Below are positions 25,996-36,100 of a DNA stretch of 41,244 bases, in pieces (within the stretch, counting starts at the first letter, position 1; every line of letters begins with the position of its first letter). The position numbers were made by a program, and so were the translations under genes. The notes below the pieces were generated by a model. The model saw nothing but the letters and a program-made list of their open reading frames with translations, was not told the origin of the DNA and ran no database searches. The stretch covers positions 1-41,244 of the forward strand of contig JBEKXE010000021.1 of NCBI GenBank assembly GCA_049512335.1, given 5' to 3'. The stretch is from Lustribacter sp049512335 (GTDB lineage Bacteria > Vulcanimicrobiota > Vulcanimicrobiia > Vulcanimicrobiales > Vulcanimicrobiaceae).

Positions 25996-26949
25996 TCAGA
26001 GCGCTTCGGGCGCGATGAAGTCTTTGGCCGGAAAGGCTTTCGGGATCGCGTCGTACTTTGCCGACGCGTCGATCAGCGGCTGCATCAGCGCGGGGTCCAT
26101 CTTCTCGGCGAAGACCGTGCGCTTCATCCCCGGCGTGAAGACGATCTTGGTGTACTTCGTCGCCAGCTCGCCCGATGCGGCGTGATTCTTGTTGGCCCAC
26201 GCGGCCGTTGCGTACATCGCTTTCTGGAAACGTTTGACCAGATCGGGATGCGCCTTGGCCCAGGTGCCGGTCGTGAACCATGCGCCGATGAGGAAGTCCT
26301 TCGCGATGCCGTCGTAGCACTCGCCCAGCACTCGCACGCTGCCGTCGGCGAGCGAAGCGCTCAGCTGGGGTTCGGCCAACACGGCCGCGTCGATGCGGCC
26401 GGCGGCGAGCGCGGGCGCCATCTCGGGGAACGGCATCTCGACGAACTTGGTCGTGGCGGGATCGCCGCCGTTCTTCGCCATCCACGCGTACGCGCCGACC
26501 TGCGTGATGTTCTTCACGCCGTTGCCGGCGAGCGTCTTGCCGTCGAGATCTTTGGCCGTCTTGTACGGCGACTTGGCCGCGACGACCAGTGCCGTCGTCG
26601 GCTCCTTGCTCGAATAGAGACCGGCGGGAGCGATCACCACGATGTCGAGCCCGGCGTCGTGCGCGGCCGCCAGCGAGACGACGTTCGACTGTGCGATGTC
26701 GAGCGCCCCGGAGATCACGCCGGCCGTGATCGACGCGCCGTTCGAAATGACTTGAATGTCGGCGTCGAGCCCGGCGGCTTTGAAGAAACCTTTGTCCGCG
26801 GCGAAAAAGACCTGCGAGCCGATGTCGGTCGGCGTCGTCGCGATTTTCAGCGTGGCAACCGCCTGGGCGCTTCCGGGCAGGGAGCCAGCGACGACGGCAG
26901 CGACGCCGAGCAAAGCGGCCGCGAGGAGAGAGCGACGTTCGAACAGCAT
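25996..26949 (-). CDS. NMT1/SsuA-like periplasmic binding protein
   Basis: A 317-aa secreted protein. The ATG at 26949 starts a good signal peptide (MLFERRSLLAAALLGVAA, cleavage near SAQA); a TTG at 27006 would add 19 unlikely residues. The mature part begins LKIATTPTDIGSQVFFAADK and has GFFKAAGLDADIQ, KFVEMPF and RIDAAVLAEPQ, the same pattern as the protein at 1775-2713. It is a single-gene unit wedged between murA and mreB, with no permease, ATPase or enzyme gene. The ligand is unknown. Confidence 0.87.
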   Translation of the reverse strand: MLFERRSLLAAALLGVAAVVAGSLPGSAQAVATLKIATTPTDIGSQVFFAADKGFFKAAGLDADIQVISNGASITAGVISGALDIAQSNVVSLAAAHDAGLDIVVIAPAGLYSSKEPTTALVVAAKSPYKTAKDLDGKTLAGNGVKNITQVGAYAWMAKNGGDPATTKFVEMPFPEMAPALAAGRIDAAVLAEPQLSASLADGSVRVLGECYDGIAKDFLIGAWFTTGTWAKAHPDLVKRFQKAMYATAAWANKNHAASGELATKYTKIVFTPGMKRTVFAEKMDPALMQPLIDASAKYDAIPKAFPAKDFIAPEAL

Positions 26950-27042
26950 GGAAAATGCTTCGCGCCGACTCGCGTTTGACCCAGGAGGAGCCGCCTCCAG
27001 CTTCAACCTATCCCATAGCCGCCGCCTCCGGGAGTTATTACC
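26950..27042. promoter_or_regulatory. Divergent region between binding protein and mreB
   Basis: This region holds promoters for both genes. A small perfect hairpin (GGAGG at 26984-26988, CCTCC at 26994-26998) lies inside it, and GGGAG at 27030-27034 is the likely mreB ribosome site. No confident -35/-10 pair is seen. Confidence 0.4.
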
Positions 27043-28047
<1,005 letters not shown>

Positions 28048-28050
28048 ACG

Positions 28051-28740
28051 ATGAACGCACGAGCCCTGCGGCTGCCGGCAACCGCGGTCACGGCGCTCGT
28101 GCTGTTGGCCGCGTCACCGTCGCCGTCGTCGTCAACATCACCGGGACCGGCTCCGACGGCCAGCGCGCTCAGCGCGCTCAGCGTGCCCGGCCCCAACGGC
28201 TATCAGTTGGAAACCGATCAGACGAACTGGAACCTCAACAACGGCGACTTCACGATGCCGCACGAGGTTCGCGTGACGCGGCCCGGCACCGATGCGCGCG
28301 GCGACCACGCCAAGGGGAACACCAAACTCGGCACCGCGACGCTGCTCGGTAACGTCGTCGTGCACGACAACGGCGGCGCCCCCGAAGCCAAGGACGCGGG
28401 CAGCGATTATCAGGGTCCGTCGACGATCACCTGCGACCAGCTCACGCTCGACTCCAAGAACAAATCCTACGATGCGCGCGGCAACGTGCACTTCGTTCAG
28501 GGCAACCGCACCGGCACCGCCGACCGCGGCGTGCTCAACCAGCAGCAGCACACGCTGCACCTCGAAGGCAATGTCGTGTTGTCCGAAGGCGAGGACTCGA
28601 TGAAAGCATCGGTCGTCGACTACAACCTCATCACGCGCGACGTGATCGCGTCCGGTGCGCCGATGATCATTCGCGAACCGATTCCGCAGGGTTCGCCCGG
28701 TCCGACGCCCTCGCCGAAACCGTCGAAGAAAAAGCGCTGA
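28051..28740 (+). CDS. LptC/OstA-like periplasmic lipopolysaccharide-transport protein
   Basis: A 229-aa secreted protein. A signal peptide (about 1-22) leads into a serine- and proline-rich linker, then a repetitive beta-strand region with the OstA/LptA pattern. Examples are ITCDQLTLDSKNKSYDARGN, TADRGVLNQQQHTLHLEGNV and SMKASVVDYNLITRDVIASG. The C-terminus is proline- and lysine-rich. Proteins of this fold carry LPS or similar lipids between the membranes. It starts 3 bases after mreB, so envelope shape and outer-membrane lipid transport are expressed together. This is the best evidence for a diderm cell. Confidence 0.78.
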   Translation: MNARALRLPATAVTALVLLAASPSPSSSTSPGPAPTASALSALSVPGPNGYQLETDQTNWNLNNGDFTMPHEVRVTRPGTDARGDHAKGNTKLGTATLLGNVVVHDNGGAPEAKDAGSDYQGPSTITCDQLTLDSKNKSYDARGNVHFVQGNRTGTADRGVLNQQQHTLHLEGNVVLSEGEDSMKASVVDYNLITRDVIASGAPMIIREPIPQGSPGPTPSPKPSKKKR

Positions 28741-28747
28741 CCGCTCG

Positions 28748-29686
28748 ATGCTTACACGTACTCTCGCCCTCTGCGCGCTACTGCTGACGTTTTCGACCGC
28801 CGCGGCCCGGGCTGCGGACACGGTGACGGTCATCGACCTTCCGAGCGATACCGGTGGTCAGATCTATTACGCCGACGCGCTCGGCTACTTCAAGGCAGCC
28901 GGACTGGACGTGAACATCGTCAACATGACGAACAGCCCGGCGATCGTCTCGGCGGTGACATCCGGATCGGCCGACATCGGCTTTGCCGCGGTCGGATCCG
29001 CGCTCTTGGCCCGTCAACGCGGGCTGGCGGTCCACTTCATCGCACCGGGTGCCCTGTGGGTCACCCCGAAAGGCACGGCCGAGCTCGTCGTGGCGAAGGA
29101 CGCCGCGATTCACGTTGCCGCGGACTTCGCCGGGAAGACGATCGCCGTTACGAGCCTCGCCGATCTGAGCTACTTCGGAACGCGCGCGTGGCTGGTAAAG
29201 AACGGCGTCGACGCCAACACGGTAAAGTTCGTTGAGATTCCGTTTCCGGCCATGGGTGCCGCGGTTGCCGAACATCGCGTCGACGGGGCGATGATCGCCG
29301 AACCATATCTTACCGCTGCGAAAGACGCGACGCGAATCGTGGCCCCGGTCGACGACGCGGTCGCACCGCGCTTCCTCGTCTCAGGCTGGCTCGCAAGCGA
29401 CGCGTGGATCAAAACCCACGCCGACATTGCTACGCGTTTTGCCGCGGTCATGGCTCGCACGAGCGCTTGGGCAAACGCGAATCCGAAGGCCTCGGCCGCA
29501 ATTTTGGCACGTTACGCAAAGATCAGTCCCGACGTTGCGGCGACCATGCATCGCGACGACTACGCGACCACGCTCGATCCCAAGCTGATTCAGCCGCCGA
29601 TCGACGCGGTGACGAAAGGCGCCACGGTCACCGCGCCGTTGGTTACCGCCAACGACCTCATCTGGTCGCCCGGAACGAAGCTCTGA
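28748..29686 (+). CDS. NMT1/SsuA-like periplasmic binding protein
   Basis: A 312-aa secreted protein with a signal peptide ending near AAARA (about residue 22). The mature part has IDLPSDTGGQIYYADALGYF, AAGLDVNIVNM, KFVEIPFPAM and RVDGAMIAEPY, the shared pattern of this paralogue group. It starts 7 bases after the LptC-like gene and probably rides on the mreB transcript. Its stop lies in CTGA, overlapping a possible CTG start of an AAA ATPase. It may feed the catabolic block to its right. The ligand is unknown and no permease gene is present. Confidence 0.87.
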   Translation: MLTRTLALCALLLTFSTAAARAADTVTVIDLPSDTGGQIYYADALGYFKAAGLDVNIVNMTNSPAIVSAVTSGSADIGFAAVGSALLARQRGLAVHFIAPGALWVTPKGTAELVVAKDAAIHVAADFAGKTIAVTSLADLSYFGTRAWLVKNGVDANTVKFVEIPFPAMGAAVAEHRVDGAMIAEPYLTAAKDATRIVAPVDDAVAPRFLVSGWLASDAWIKTHADIATRFAAVMARTSAWANANPKASAAILARYAKISPDVAATMHRDDYATTLDPKLIQPPIDAVTKGATVTAPLVTANDLIWSPGTKL

Positions 29687-30510
29687 GCACGCATCACTTC
29701 CACAGCGACCACGACGGACCACTAGCTACCGGCAACCTCATCCGCTTCGACGACCTCGCGGCGCAATTCGGTCAGGATGCCGCCGGCCGGCGAGTGCTCG
29801 TCGAGGGTGCTGAAGGCTCGATCATTGACGAGGTCACGCGCATCGTCGATCACCAGTGGTCCTCCGAGGTCCGCTACGGTCTCGTCAAGGGTTTTTTCCT
29901 GAGCGGTCCGCCGGGGGTCGGTAAGACGACGCTCGCCAAGCGGTTGGCGTACGAGCTCGGTAAGACGCGTCGCACCGACGGCTCGTCGCCGGTGGTGCTG
30001 GCGCTGGTCGACGGCGGCGAAATCGCCCGCTCGCGCTACGGAGAGAGTGAAGCGCGTATTCGTGACATCTTCTCGCACGCGCGCACCGGCTTCACGTCGG
30101 CCGATGAGCGCACCGTGCTGATGTTCGACGATGTCGAGTCGATCCTGATGACGCGTGGAAGCACGACCGCCAAGGAATGGCACTTTTCGCAGGACAGCGT
30201 GTTCTTCCACGCAGTCGACGAGCTCGATACACGGCGGACGATCGTCGTGCTTACTACGAACCGTGCCGACTTGGTCGACGACGCGATTCGCGATCGTTTC
30301 CTCGAGTACCGCATCGATTACCCGCCGGAGGCGACGTTGCTCGCGATTGCCGCGAATCTCGCTGAACAGCAGGCGTTCTCACCCACGCATACCGAGCAAT
30401 TGCTGAGCGCCGTCCACGCAGGATACGAGGCTGGAACGGTGCGCAGCATCCGCGACGTGCAGGGTACGGTGGTCCAGTTCTTCGTTCGCGTCGTAACGCG
30501 CGGGAGCTAA
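29683..30510 (+). CDS. AAA ATPase (single-domain, FtsH/Cdc48-like)
   Basis: A protein of 275 aa if it starts at CTG 29683 in a CTGA overlap with the binding-protein stop, or 238 aa if it starts at GTG 29794; no ATG is in frame. Walker A is GPPGVGKT at 75-82 (long form), Walker B VLMFDD at 145-150, sensor 1 TTN at 191-193 and arginine-finger candidates R203 and R205 in RDRF. The pore-like loop region RSRYGESEARIRDIF is typical of classical AAA proteins. No protease or membrane domain is fused. MoxR-type AAA proteins assist molybdenum hydroxylases, but this one is of a different AAA clade, so a chaperone role for the adjacent cluster is only a guess. Confidence 0.8.
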   Translation: MSTHHFHSDHDGPLATGNLIRFDDLAAQFGQDAAGRRVLVEGAEGSIIDEVTRIVDHQWSSEVRYGLVKGFFLSGPPGVGKTTLAKRLAYELGKTRRTDGSSPVVLALVDGGEIARSRYGESEARIRDIFSHARTGFTSADERTVLMFDDVESILMTRGSTTAKEWHFSQDSVFFHAVDELDTRRTIVVLTTNRADLVDDAIRDRFLEYRIDYPPEATLLAIAANLAEQQAFSPTHTEQLLSAVHAGYEAGTVRSIRDVQGTVVQFFVRVVTRGS

Positions 30511-30513
30511 GCC

Positions 30514-31497
30514 TCAGCGCTCGCGGTGGCGCTCGATCGCGCCGTGTTCGATCGCCTTGCCGGTCTTGTCGTAGATTCGCTGGCTCGTGAAACCTTCGGG
30601 CCACACTTCGGTGAACCAGCTGCGAATGCCGAACGCAATGCGTAGTTGCTTGATCGGGTTCGGGTTGTCGTTGGTGTGCTCGTGTTCCCACATCGCGGGC
30701 GGCACGTAGAGCACGTCCCCGGCTTCCCACTGCACGACGCGTCCCTGCATCTCGGTGTAGCCTTGACCTTCGACCGCGTAGACGACGGCTTCAAGATGTT
30801 TGTGACGGCCGCTATGATGATACGCCGGCTCGATCCACAAGTGCGTGATCGCCACGCTGGTCGTGCGAAAGCCGTTTTTCGGGAGGGCCAGGTACTGCAT
30901 GAAGTCGTGCTGGTTTTGCACCGCAGCGATGTTTCCCTGAGCCGAGTAGGAGGGGTCGTTGACCGGAGCGTCCTCGATGTGGATGATCGCTCGGCTGCCG
31001 TCGGGATAGTACTCCGACTGATCGGGAGTCGCGGGTTCGAGCTCCCCGTTCGGCCCGTGCGTCTCGAGCTGTTCGAGCCGGGCAAGCCGCACGTATCGCT
31101 CGAGATCGAAGATCATGCCGGAGATATAGAGCACCGGAACGTTACCTGTGTTGAAGTGTTGATGCTCGGCGTAAAACGGAATCTGCAGCGTGCTATGCTT
31201 GTGCCAGTCGAAGCGCTGCCCGTTAACGACGCTGTAACCCTCGCCCTCGAGGATGTGCAGCGACTCTTCGCCGTGCCGGTGCTTCCCGGTGTGCCAGCCG
31301 ACGGGGATCTCGCCCTTGAGCACGTTGCTGCCCATCGTAGCGAAACCGAGCTCGTTGGCCACCATCAGCTTACACTTGATGTCTTGCGGCGTTTCGACCC
31401 ATGGGATGTCACGATCGCGGGCTACCAGCGGCGTGCCGTCGAGGGTGACGTCGACCTGCTCGCGCGCCGCGAGCCAATCGTCATAGAACGTCTTCAC
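30514..31497 (-). CDS. Bicupin ring-cleaving dioxygenase-like protein (gentisate 1,2-dioxygenase family)
   Basis: A 327-aa protein with two cupin domains. The N-terminal cupin has H73, H75, E77/E78 and H81 (GKHRHGEESLH), with H112/H114. The C-terminal cupin has H232, H234, E236 (GRHKHLEAVVY) and H272/H274 (WEHEHT). Both metal sites appear intact, while many gentisate dioxygenases use only one. Such enzymes open gentisate, salicylate or 1-hydroxy-2-naphthoate rings with Fe(II). The GTG at 31497 overlaps the stop of the upstream binding protein (GTGA). It is the last gene of the minus-strand UbiD and molybdenum-hydroxylase operon. A non-oxygenase bicupin cannot be ruled out. Confidence 0.8.
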   Translation of the reverse strand: MKTFYDDWLAAREQVDVTLDGTPLVARDRDIPWVETPQDIKCKLMVANELGFATMGSNVLKGEIPVGWHTGKHRHGEESLHILEGEGYSVVNGQRFDWHKHSTLQIPFYAEHQHFNTGNVPVLYISGMIFDLERYVRLARLEQLETHGPNGELEPATPDQSEYYPDGSRAIIHIEDAPVNDPSYSAQGNIAAVQNQHDFMQYLALPKNGFRTTSVAITHLWIEPAYHHSGRHKHLEAVVYAVEGQGYTEMQGRVVQWEAGDVLYVPPAMWEHEHTNDNPNPIKQLRIAFGIRSWFTEVWPEGFTSQRIYDKTGKAIEHGAIERHRER

Positions 31498-32456
31498 TTG
31501 CCGCCCCCGGTATTCGCGATGAGTTCGTTCGCGTCGAAGGACTTGTCGATCACGTCGTATTTCGCCGCCAGATTGATGACCGGCTGAAGGTCGGCGGCGT
31601 CGAGACGATCGCCGATCTCGGCGCGCGGCATGTGACTCAGGACGTTGGGGTCTATGCCCCAGAAGGGCGCGGTGAGGGGTACGGTTTCGGCATGGTGCGT
31701 GTTCGTATAACGCGCGGCTTGGCTCATCACGTCGGCGAACTTCCGAATCACGTCGGGATGCGCCGCGATGTAGGACGTCGATGCGAACCATGCCGTCAAA
31801 AGGTAGTGCTTCCCGATCGCGTCGTCTGGGCGGCCGACGAGCTTGACGGTGTTCGAAGCGAGGACGGTCGCGAGGCCGGGGTTGCTCATGTTGGCGGCAA
31901 CGACGCGTCCGTCTTGGAGCGCGGCGAGAATCGACGATTGCGGCACCTCGACCACTTTGAGCGTTGAGGAGTCTCCACCGTTACTGTCGACCCAAGCGCG
32001 CAAGGCGAATTCGGAGAAGTCACGCAGCGCCTGTACGGCGACGACCTTACCGGCCAGGTCTTTGGCCGAGGTGATGCCTGCGCTCTTGTCAGCGACGAGC
32101 GCCGAGATCGGCGAGTTCTGCAGCCAGAGTTCGCCCGGCGCGACCGCCGCCACCGGCAGCTTGCGGAAATACGCGCTCACCAGCGGCAGGATGCTCGACT
32201 TGCCGATATCGATCGAACCGCCGATAACGGCCGCGGTAACGGCAGAGCCGCTTCTCATCGGCGAGATCTCGACTTGCAGCCCGACCTTCTCGAACATGTG
32301 CGTGTGCAGGGCGTAGAGCAGCGGGGTGACGTCGTCGTTCGTATTCGACGCGACGCGCACCACGGTCAAGGCCGGTTGGCCGAGCGAGGGCCGGCCAAGG
32401 CCCAGAACCAGAGCGACGGCAAGCAGAAATGAGAGCGGGCGGATCAGCGATTTCAC
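31494..32456 (-). CDS. NMT1/SsuA-like periplasmic binding protein
   Basis: A 320-aa secreted protein with a signal peptide (about 1-26, FLLAVALVLGLGRPSLG). It is the most divergent of the five paralogues: KVVEVPQ replaces KFVEMPF and RVVAANMSNPG replaces RIDAAVLAEP, which suggests a different ligand. GTGA overlaps at both ends tie it to the molybdenum hydroxylase upstream and the bicupin downstream, so it is a firm member of that operon. Strict translational coupling to enzymes suggests it binds the pathway's substrate in the periplasm. Confidence 0.87.
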   Translation of the reverse strand: MKSLIRPLSFLLAVALVLGLGRPSLGQPALTVVRVASNTNDDVTPLLYALHTHMFEKVGLQVEISPMRSGSAVTAAVIGGSIDIGKSSILPLVSAYFRKLPVAAVAPGELWLQNSPISALVADKSAGITSAKDLAGKVVAVQALRDFSEFALRAWVDSNGGDSSTLKVVEVPQSSILAALQDGRVVAANMSNPGLATVLASNTVKLVGRPDDAIGKHYLLTAWFASTSYIAAHPDVIRKFADVMSQAARYTNTHHAETVPLTAPFWGIDPNVLSHMPRAEIGDRLDAADLQPVINLAAKYDVIDKSFDANELIANTGGGK

Positions 32457-34747
32457 GCGGTTACTCCAACGGTCTTCGGTTGCTGTAAGGAAAGTGCGCG
32501 GTGCACGCGCTGCGGGGAGATCGGTAGCTCGGTGATGCGAACGCCGACCGCATCCTCGACGGCGTTTGCTACGGCAGCGGCGATCGGTAGGATGCCGCCC
32601 TCGGCGAACCCCTTCGCGCCGAACGGCCCCGGTCCGCGGCCCTGCTCTTGCAGAATCGACACGAACGAAGCGGGAACGTCCTCGGCGAGCGGCACGCGAT
32701 AGACGAGCGGGTCGCCGTTCATCAATCTCCCGTCGGAGAAGACCATCTGTTCGAAGAGCGCTTGCGCCACGCCCATCATCGCGGCGCCTTCGTCCTGACC
32801 GCGGCAGACCAAAGGGTTGATCGCCTTTCCGGCGTCACCGCTGACGACGAGTTGCTCGATCGTCACCTTGCCGGTCCCCCGGTCGACCCCGACGACGACG
32901 GCCGCCCAGCCGATTTCCCAAAACACGCACGGTGAATCGAGCGGGGCGCGAGCGTCCAGCGGTGCCTTCTGGAAGCCGTCGGCCGTAAATTGAAAGCCGA
33001 TGGCGCCGAATTCGCGTAGGACCAGCTCCGCGATCGAATGGCGTTCGCGCCCGCGCACCGCGTGCCAATCTTCGAGCCGCAGTTCGCCGGGATGGCAGCC
33101 CAAGGCCGTGGCCGTGAAACGCAGCACGTCGTCGCGTACGCGTTCCGCAGCGGCGAGCACCGCGCGGCCCATCACGACGGTGGCGGAACTCGCATTCGTA
33201 CCGTGGTCGTAGGGCGAATGGTCGGTGTCGATGGGCGAGATCGTGACCCGGTCGACCGGCGCGTTCAGCACTTCGGCGGCAATCTGACACAACGAGGAGC
33301 GCGCCCCCTGGCCCGCTTCGACGGTGGCGCAATCGATCGTCACCTCGCCGGCGGTCGAGATCTTCACACGAGCTTGCGCGGCCTTGTTGATGCCGCCGCC
33401 GTCCTTCAGCCCGATTGCGAACCCGACCCCGCGGCCGGGCGCGCGCTCGACGGCACCGAGCTCTCTGATCACCAGGTCGAGCCCGGCATGCAAATCGCTG
33501 TCGATGGCGGTCTCACCGGGTACGAACGGATCGCCGAGGCGCAGCAGGTTCTGGGCCCGCATCGCGTACGGCGTTATCCCCAAGCGGCGGGCGATCATGT
33601 CGATTTGGCTCTCGCTCGCCCACGTCGCTTGGGCGCCGCCGAAACCTCGGAATGCGCCCGCGGGCGTCGTGTTCGTCATGACGCACGAACACACGGTGTC
33701 GATGAAGTCGTAGCGATACGGTCCCGGAATGCGGTAACCGCATTTTTCCGCCACCAGCGGGCTTGCCCCCGAATAGGCGCCGGCGTCGAGAAAGATCTCG
33801 CTCCGGCGCGCGACGAGGCGACCGTCACCCATTACCCCGGTTCGCAGGCGCAGCAGTGCGGCGTGCTGCGAGTTGGTGAAGAAGCTCTCTTCGAACGTCA
33901 TGCACCAGCGCACCGGACGTCCGGTCATCAGGGAGAGGACGATCGCTACGGGCTCGGTCTTGCAATTGCTCTTCGCGCCGAAGCTGCCGCCGACGAGCGG
34001 CACGTTGACCCGTACGCGGGTCTCCGGCAATCGAAACATGCGCGCGAGCTCGCGCCGCAAGGGAAACGGGTTCTGGGTGCTCGTCCAGACCTCGATCTGC
34101 TCGCGCGTCGCCGACGCGATGCCGACGTACGGTTCGAGGTGGAAATGCTGCATCCGCGAGAAACGGAACTCGTCCTCGAAAACGTGATCGCACCGCTCGA
34201 AGGCCGCCGGATCGCCGGTTCGGTACGCGAACTCATACGAGACGTTCGAACGGGGACGCAGCGCGCCGCGCGCGCCGGCGCCGTAACGCGGCACGACGCC
34301 GGGCGGTGCCTGCGGGAAGAGCTCCGGTGCGCCGTCGGCCAGCGCGGCATCGATCGTCGTGACGGCGGGCAACGGGCGATAGACGACGCGGATGCGTTCG
34401 AGCGCCTCGGCCGCAGCGGCTTCGTCCTCGGCCGCCACCGCCGCAACGATGTCGCCGGCAAAGCGAACCGTCTCGATAGCGACGATCGGCTGATCTTTGA
34501 CGATGTAGCCGTAGTGCGGCAGGATGCCGGACGGCAACTCAGCCGCCGTCAGTACGGCGCGCACGCCGGGCACGGCCGCCGCCGCCGATGCATCGATCGC
34601 AACGATCGCCGCATGGGCGTGTGGGCTGCGCAGCACCTTGGCGTGCAACATGCCCGCTACGGCGAGGTCGGTACCGTATGTTGCCGCGCCGCTCGTTTTC
34701 GCGCCGGCGTCGCGTCTCCGGACGCTTTCGTCGAACGCGCTAGCCAT
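32453..34747 (-). CDS. Molybdenum hydroxylase large subunit (xanthine dehydrogenase family)
   Basis: A 764-aa molybdopterin subunit. GGSFGAK at 253-259 and GAFRGFG at 364-370 match the xanthine-dehydrogenase-type cofactor loops, and the base that activates water is E716 in GAKGFAEGG. The CO dehydrogenase active-site cysteine loop (AYRCSFR) is absent, so this is not a CoxL. Enzymes of this type hydroxylate purines, nicotinate, quinoline and other N-heterocycles or aldehydes, or act reductively on 4-hydroxybenzoyl-CoA. It overlaps the 2Fe-2S subunit gene upstream by 8 bases and the binding-protein gene downstream (GTGA). Cofactor-maturation genes are not in the window. Confidence 0.93.
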   Translation of the reverse strand: MASAFDESVRRRDAGAKTSGAATYGTDLAVAGMLHAKVLRSPHAHAAIVAIDASAAAAVPGVRAVLTAAELPSGILPHYGYIVKDQPIVAIETVRFAGDIVAAVAAEDEAAAAEALERIRVVYRPLPAVTTIDAALADGAPELFPQAPPGVVPRYGAGARGALRPRSNVSYEFAYRTGDPAAFERCDHVFEDEFRFSRMQHFHLEPYVGIASATREQIEVWTSTQNPFPLRRELARMFRLPETRVRVNVPLVGGSFGAKSNCKTEPVAIVLSLMTGRPVRWCMTFEESFFTNSQHAALLRLRTGVMGDGRLVARRSEIFLDAGAYSGASPLVAEKCGYRIPGPYRYDFIDTVCSCVMTNTTPAGAFRGFGGAQATWASESQIDMIARRLGITPYAMRAQNLLRLGDPFVPGETAIDSDLHAGLDLVIRELGAVERAPGRGVGFAIGLKDGGGINKAAQARVKISTAGEVTIDCATVEAGQGARSSLCQIAAEVLNAPVDRVTISPIDTDHSPYDHGTNASSATVVMGRAVLAAAERVRDDVLRFTATALGCHPGELRLEDWHAVRGRERHSIAELVLREFGAIGFQFTADGFQKAPLDARAPLDSPCVFWEIGWAAVVVGVDRGTGKVTIEQLVVSGDAGKAINPLVCRGQDEGAAMMGVAQALFEQMVFSDGRLMNGDPLVYRVPLAEDVPASFVSILQEQGRGPGPFGAKGFAEGGILPIAAAVANAVEDAVGVRITELPISPQRVHRALSLQQPKTVGVTA

Positions 34748-35249
34748 CGGTAACCGCTTCCGCGGCCGCCAGCACCGCTTCGACGATCATCGCGTAGCCC
34801 GTGCAGCGGCAGACGTTCGAACTGAGCCATTCGACGACCGTCTGCCGGGCCGGATGCGGATCGCGATCCAGCAGCGCTTTGGCGAGCACGATCATGCCCG
34901 AGGTGCAGTAGCCGCACTGGAACGCGCTGCGTGCGGCAAACGCCTCGCACAATGGATGCCCGGCCGCGGCGAGCCCCTCGATCGTATCGACGCGCCGCCC
35001 GTCGACGCTGAACGCAAAGGTCGAGCAACTCGCCTGCGGTACGCCGTCGATCAGCACCGAACAACTGCCGCATACGCCGCGAGAGCACGAGAGTTTCGTT
35101 CCGCACAGACCGAACTCGTCGTGCAGCAGCTCCCAGAGCGACATTCGCGCCGGCACGGTTTCCGCGCGCTCGATCCCGTTGAGCACGAAGCGCAGCGGCG
35201 GCGCATCCTCGCCGTCGAGCTGACGGCCGATCGGATCAGAGACCGCCAT
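34740..35249 (-). CDS. Molybdenum hydroxylase [2Fe-2S] subunit
   Basis: A 169-aa electron-transfer subunit with two iron-sulfur clusters. The plant-type ferredoxin cluster is C55, C60, C63 and C75 (SCSRGVCGSC). The second cluster in the helical domain is C112, C115, C147 and C149 (QCGYCTSGM and CRCTGY). All eight cysteines are present. It sits between the FAD and molybdopterin subunit genes with overlaps on both sides (14 and 8 bases), the standard order for a three-subunit hydroxylase. Confidence 0.95.
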   Translation of the reverse strand: MAVSDPIGRQLDGEDAPPLRFVLNGIERAETVPARMSLWELLHDEFGLCGTKLSCSRGVCGSCSVLIDGVPQASCSTFAFSVDGRRVDTIEGLAAAGHPLCEAFAARSAFQCGYCTSGMIVLAKALLDRDPHPARQTVVEWLSSNVCRCTGYAMIVEAVLAAAEAVTDG

Positions 35250-36087
35250 CCGCGAGCCTCGTCAACTGCCGCCCCAGCATCGTTCGCCCGACGTCGCGCA
35301 AGTAGGCGTTGGACGTGAGGTGATCCCCGAGGCCGGCCGGGAACGTTTCGAACAGGCGCTCCGCGACCGCTCCGGCGTCGTCCGCGGGGTGGTCCCACGC
35401 GCCCTCGAGCACGTGCGGCGCCATCGCCTCGAAGCCGACGGCGACCCGCAAATGCAACCGCCCCGCGGTGCGCCGCACCGCGAGCGCCAGGGTCACGATC
35501 GGGCGCATACCACGCTCGTAATCGAACGCGCACAGGCCAGACAGAGGGATCTCGACGTGCGTGAGGAGTTCGCGCGGTGCGGCCGCGCGTTCCAGGTACG
35601 GCATGGCATCCCAAACGCGCACTTCGCCGCCTTCCCGGACGCGAAACCGCGCGCCGAGTGCGGCCAGCAGCACGGGCATCTCATAGCGGGTGCGGCGCGC
35701 CATCACGTTGCCGCCGATCGTCGCCGTGAATCGCACGCGGACCGTCGCGATGCGCGCCCACGCTGCCGCGAACCCCGGCACGGCCCGGCGAGCGACGTCG
35801 CTGTGAGCGCCCTGCGCGTGCGTGACGAGCGCGCCGATCCGCAGGACGTCGCCGTCGTCTTCGATAGCGGCCAACTCGCCGACGCCGGCGATTGCCAAGA
35901 CGCGGCGCGGATTGAAGCCCTCATTGAAGCGCGCCACCATGTCGGTGCCGCCGGCCAAGATCGCCGGCGGTTCGGAATGGTGCATCAACGCGGCAACCGC
36001 GTCGTCGAGCGTCCGTGGCCGGATGACGGCGACGTCTCCGATCGTGCGAAACGACGTAGCAATCAGGCCGCCGTCGGTGCTTTTCAT
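35236..36087 (-). CDS. Molybdenum hydroxylase FAD-binding subunit
   Basis: A 283-aa flavin subunit of the CoxM/XDH-B type. RPRTLDDAVAALMHH begins the PCMH-type FAD domain, AILAGGTDMVARFN is the pyrophosphate-binding loop (usually AGGTDL), and ATIGGNVMARR is the second flavin loop (usually TIGGNL). The C-terminal CO-dehydrogenase flavoprotein domain follows. I chose the ATG at 36087; the frame upstream is antisense of the UbiD gene. It starts 13 bases after the UbiD stop, making the decarboxylase and hydroxylase one operon. Confidence 0.92.
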   Translation of the reverse strand: MKSTDGGLIATSFRTIGDVAVIRPRTLDDAVAALMHHSEPPAILAGGTDMVARFNEGFNPRRVLAIAGVGELAAIEDDGDVLRIGALVTHAQGAHSDVARRAVPGFAAAWARIATVRVRFTATIGGNVMARRTRYEMPVLLAALGARFRVREGGEVRVWDAMPYLERAAAPRELLTHVEIPLSGLCAFDYERGMRPIVTLALAVRRTAGRLHLRVAVGFEAMAPHVLEGAWDHPADDAGAVAERLFETFPAGLGDHLTSNAYLRDVGRTMLGRQLTRLADGGL

Positions 36088-36100
36088 GCGACGAGCGGCG

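Noticed and set aside
32453..34747. Aerobic CO dehydrogenase large subunit (CoxL).
   Set aside because: The CoxL active-site loop with cysteine is missing; GAFRGFG is of the xanthine dehydrogenase type.
33038..34753. A 571-codon plus-strand frame opposite the molybdenum hydroxylase large subunit.
   Set aside because: It is the shadow of a gene with intact cofactor motifs and overlapping neighbours; no independent start context or domain.
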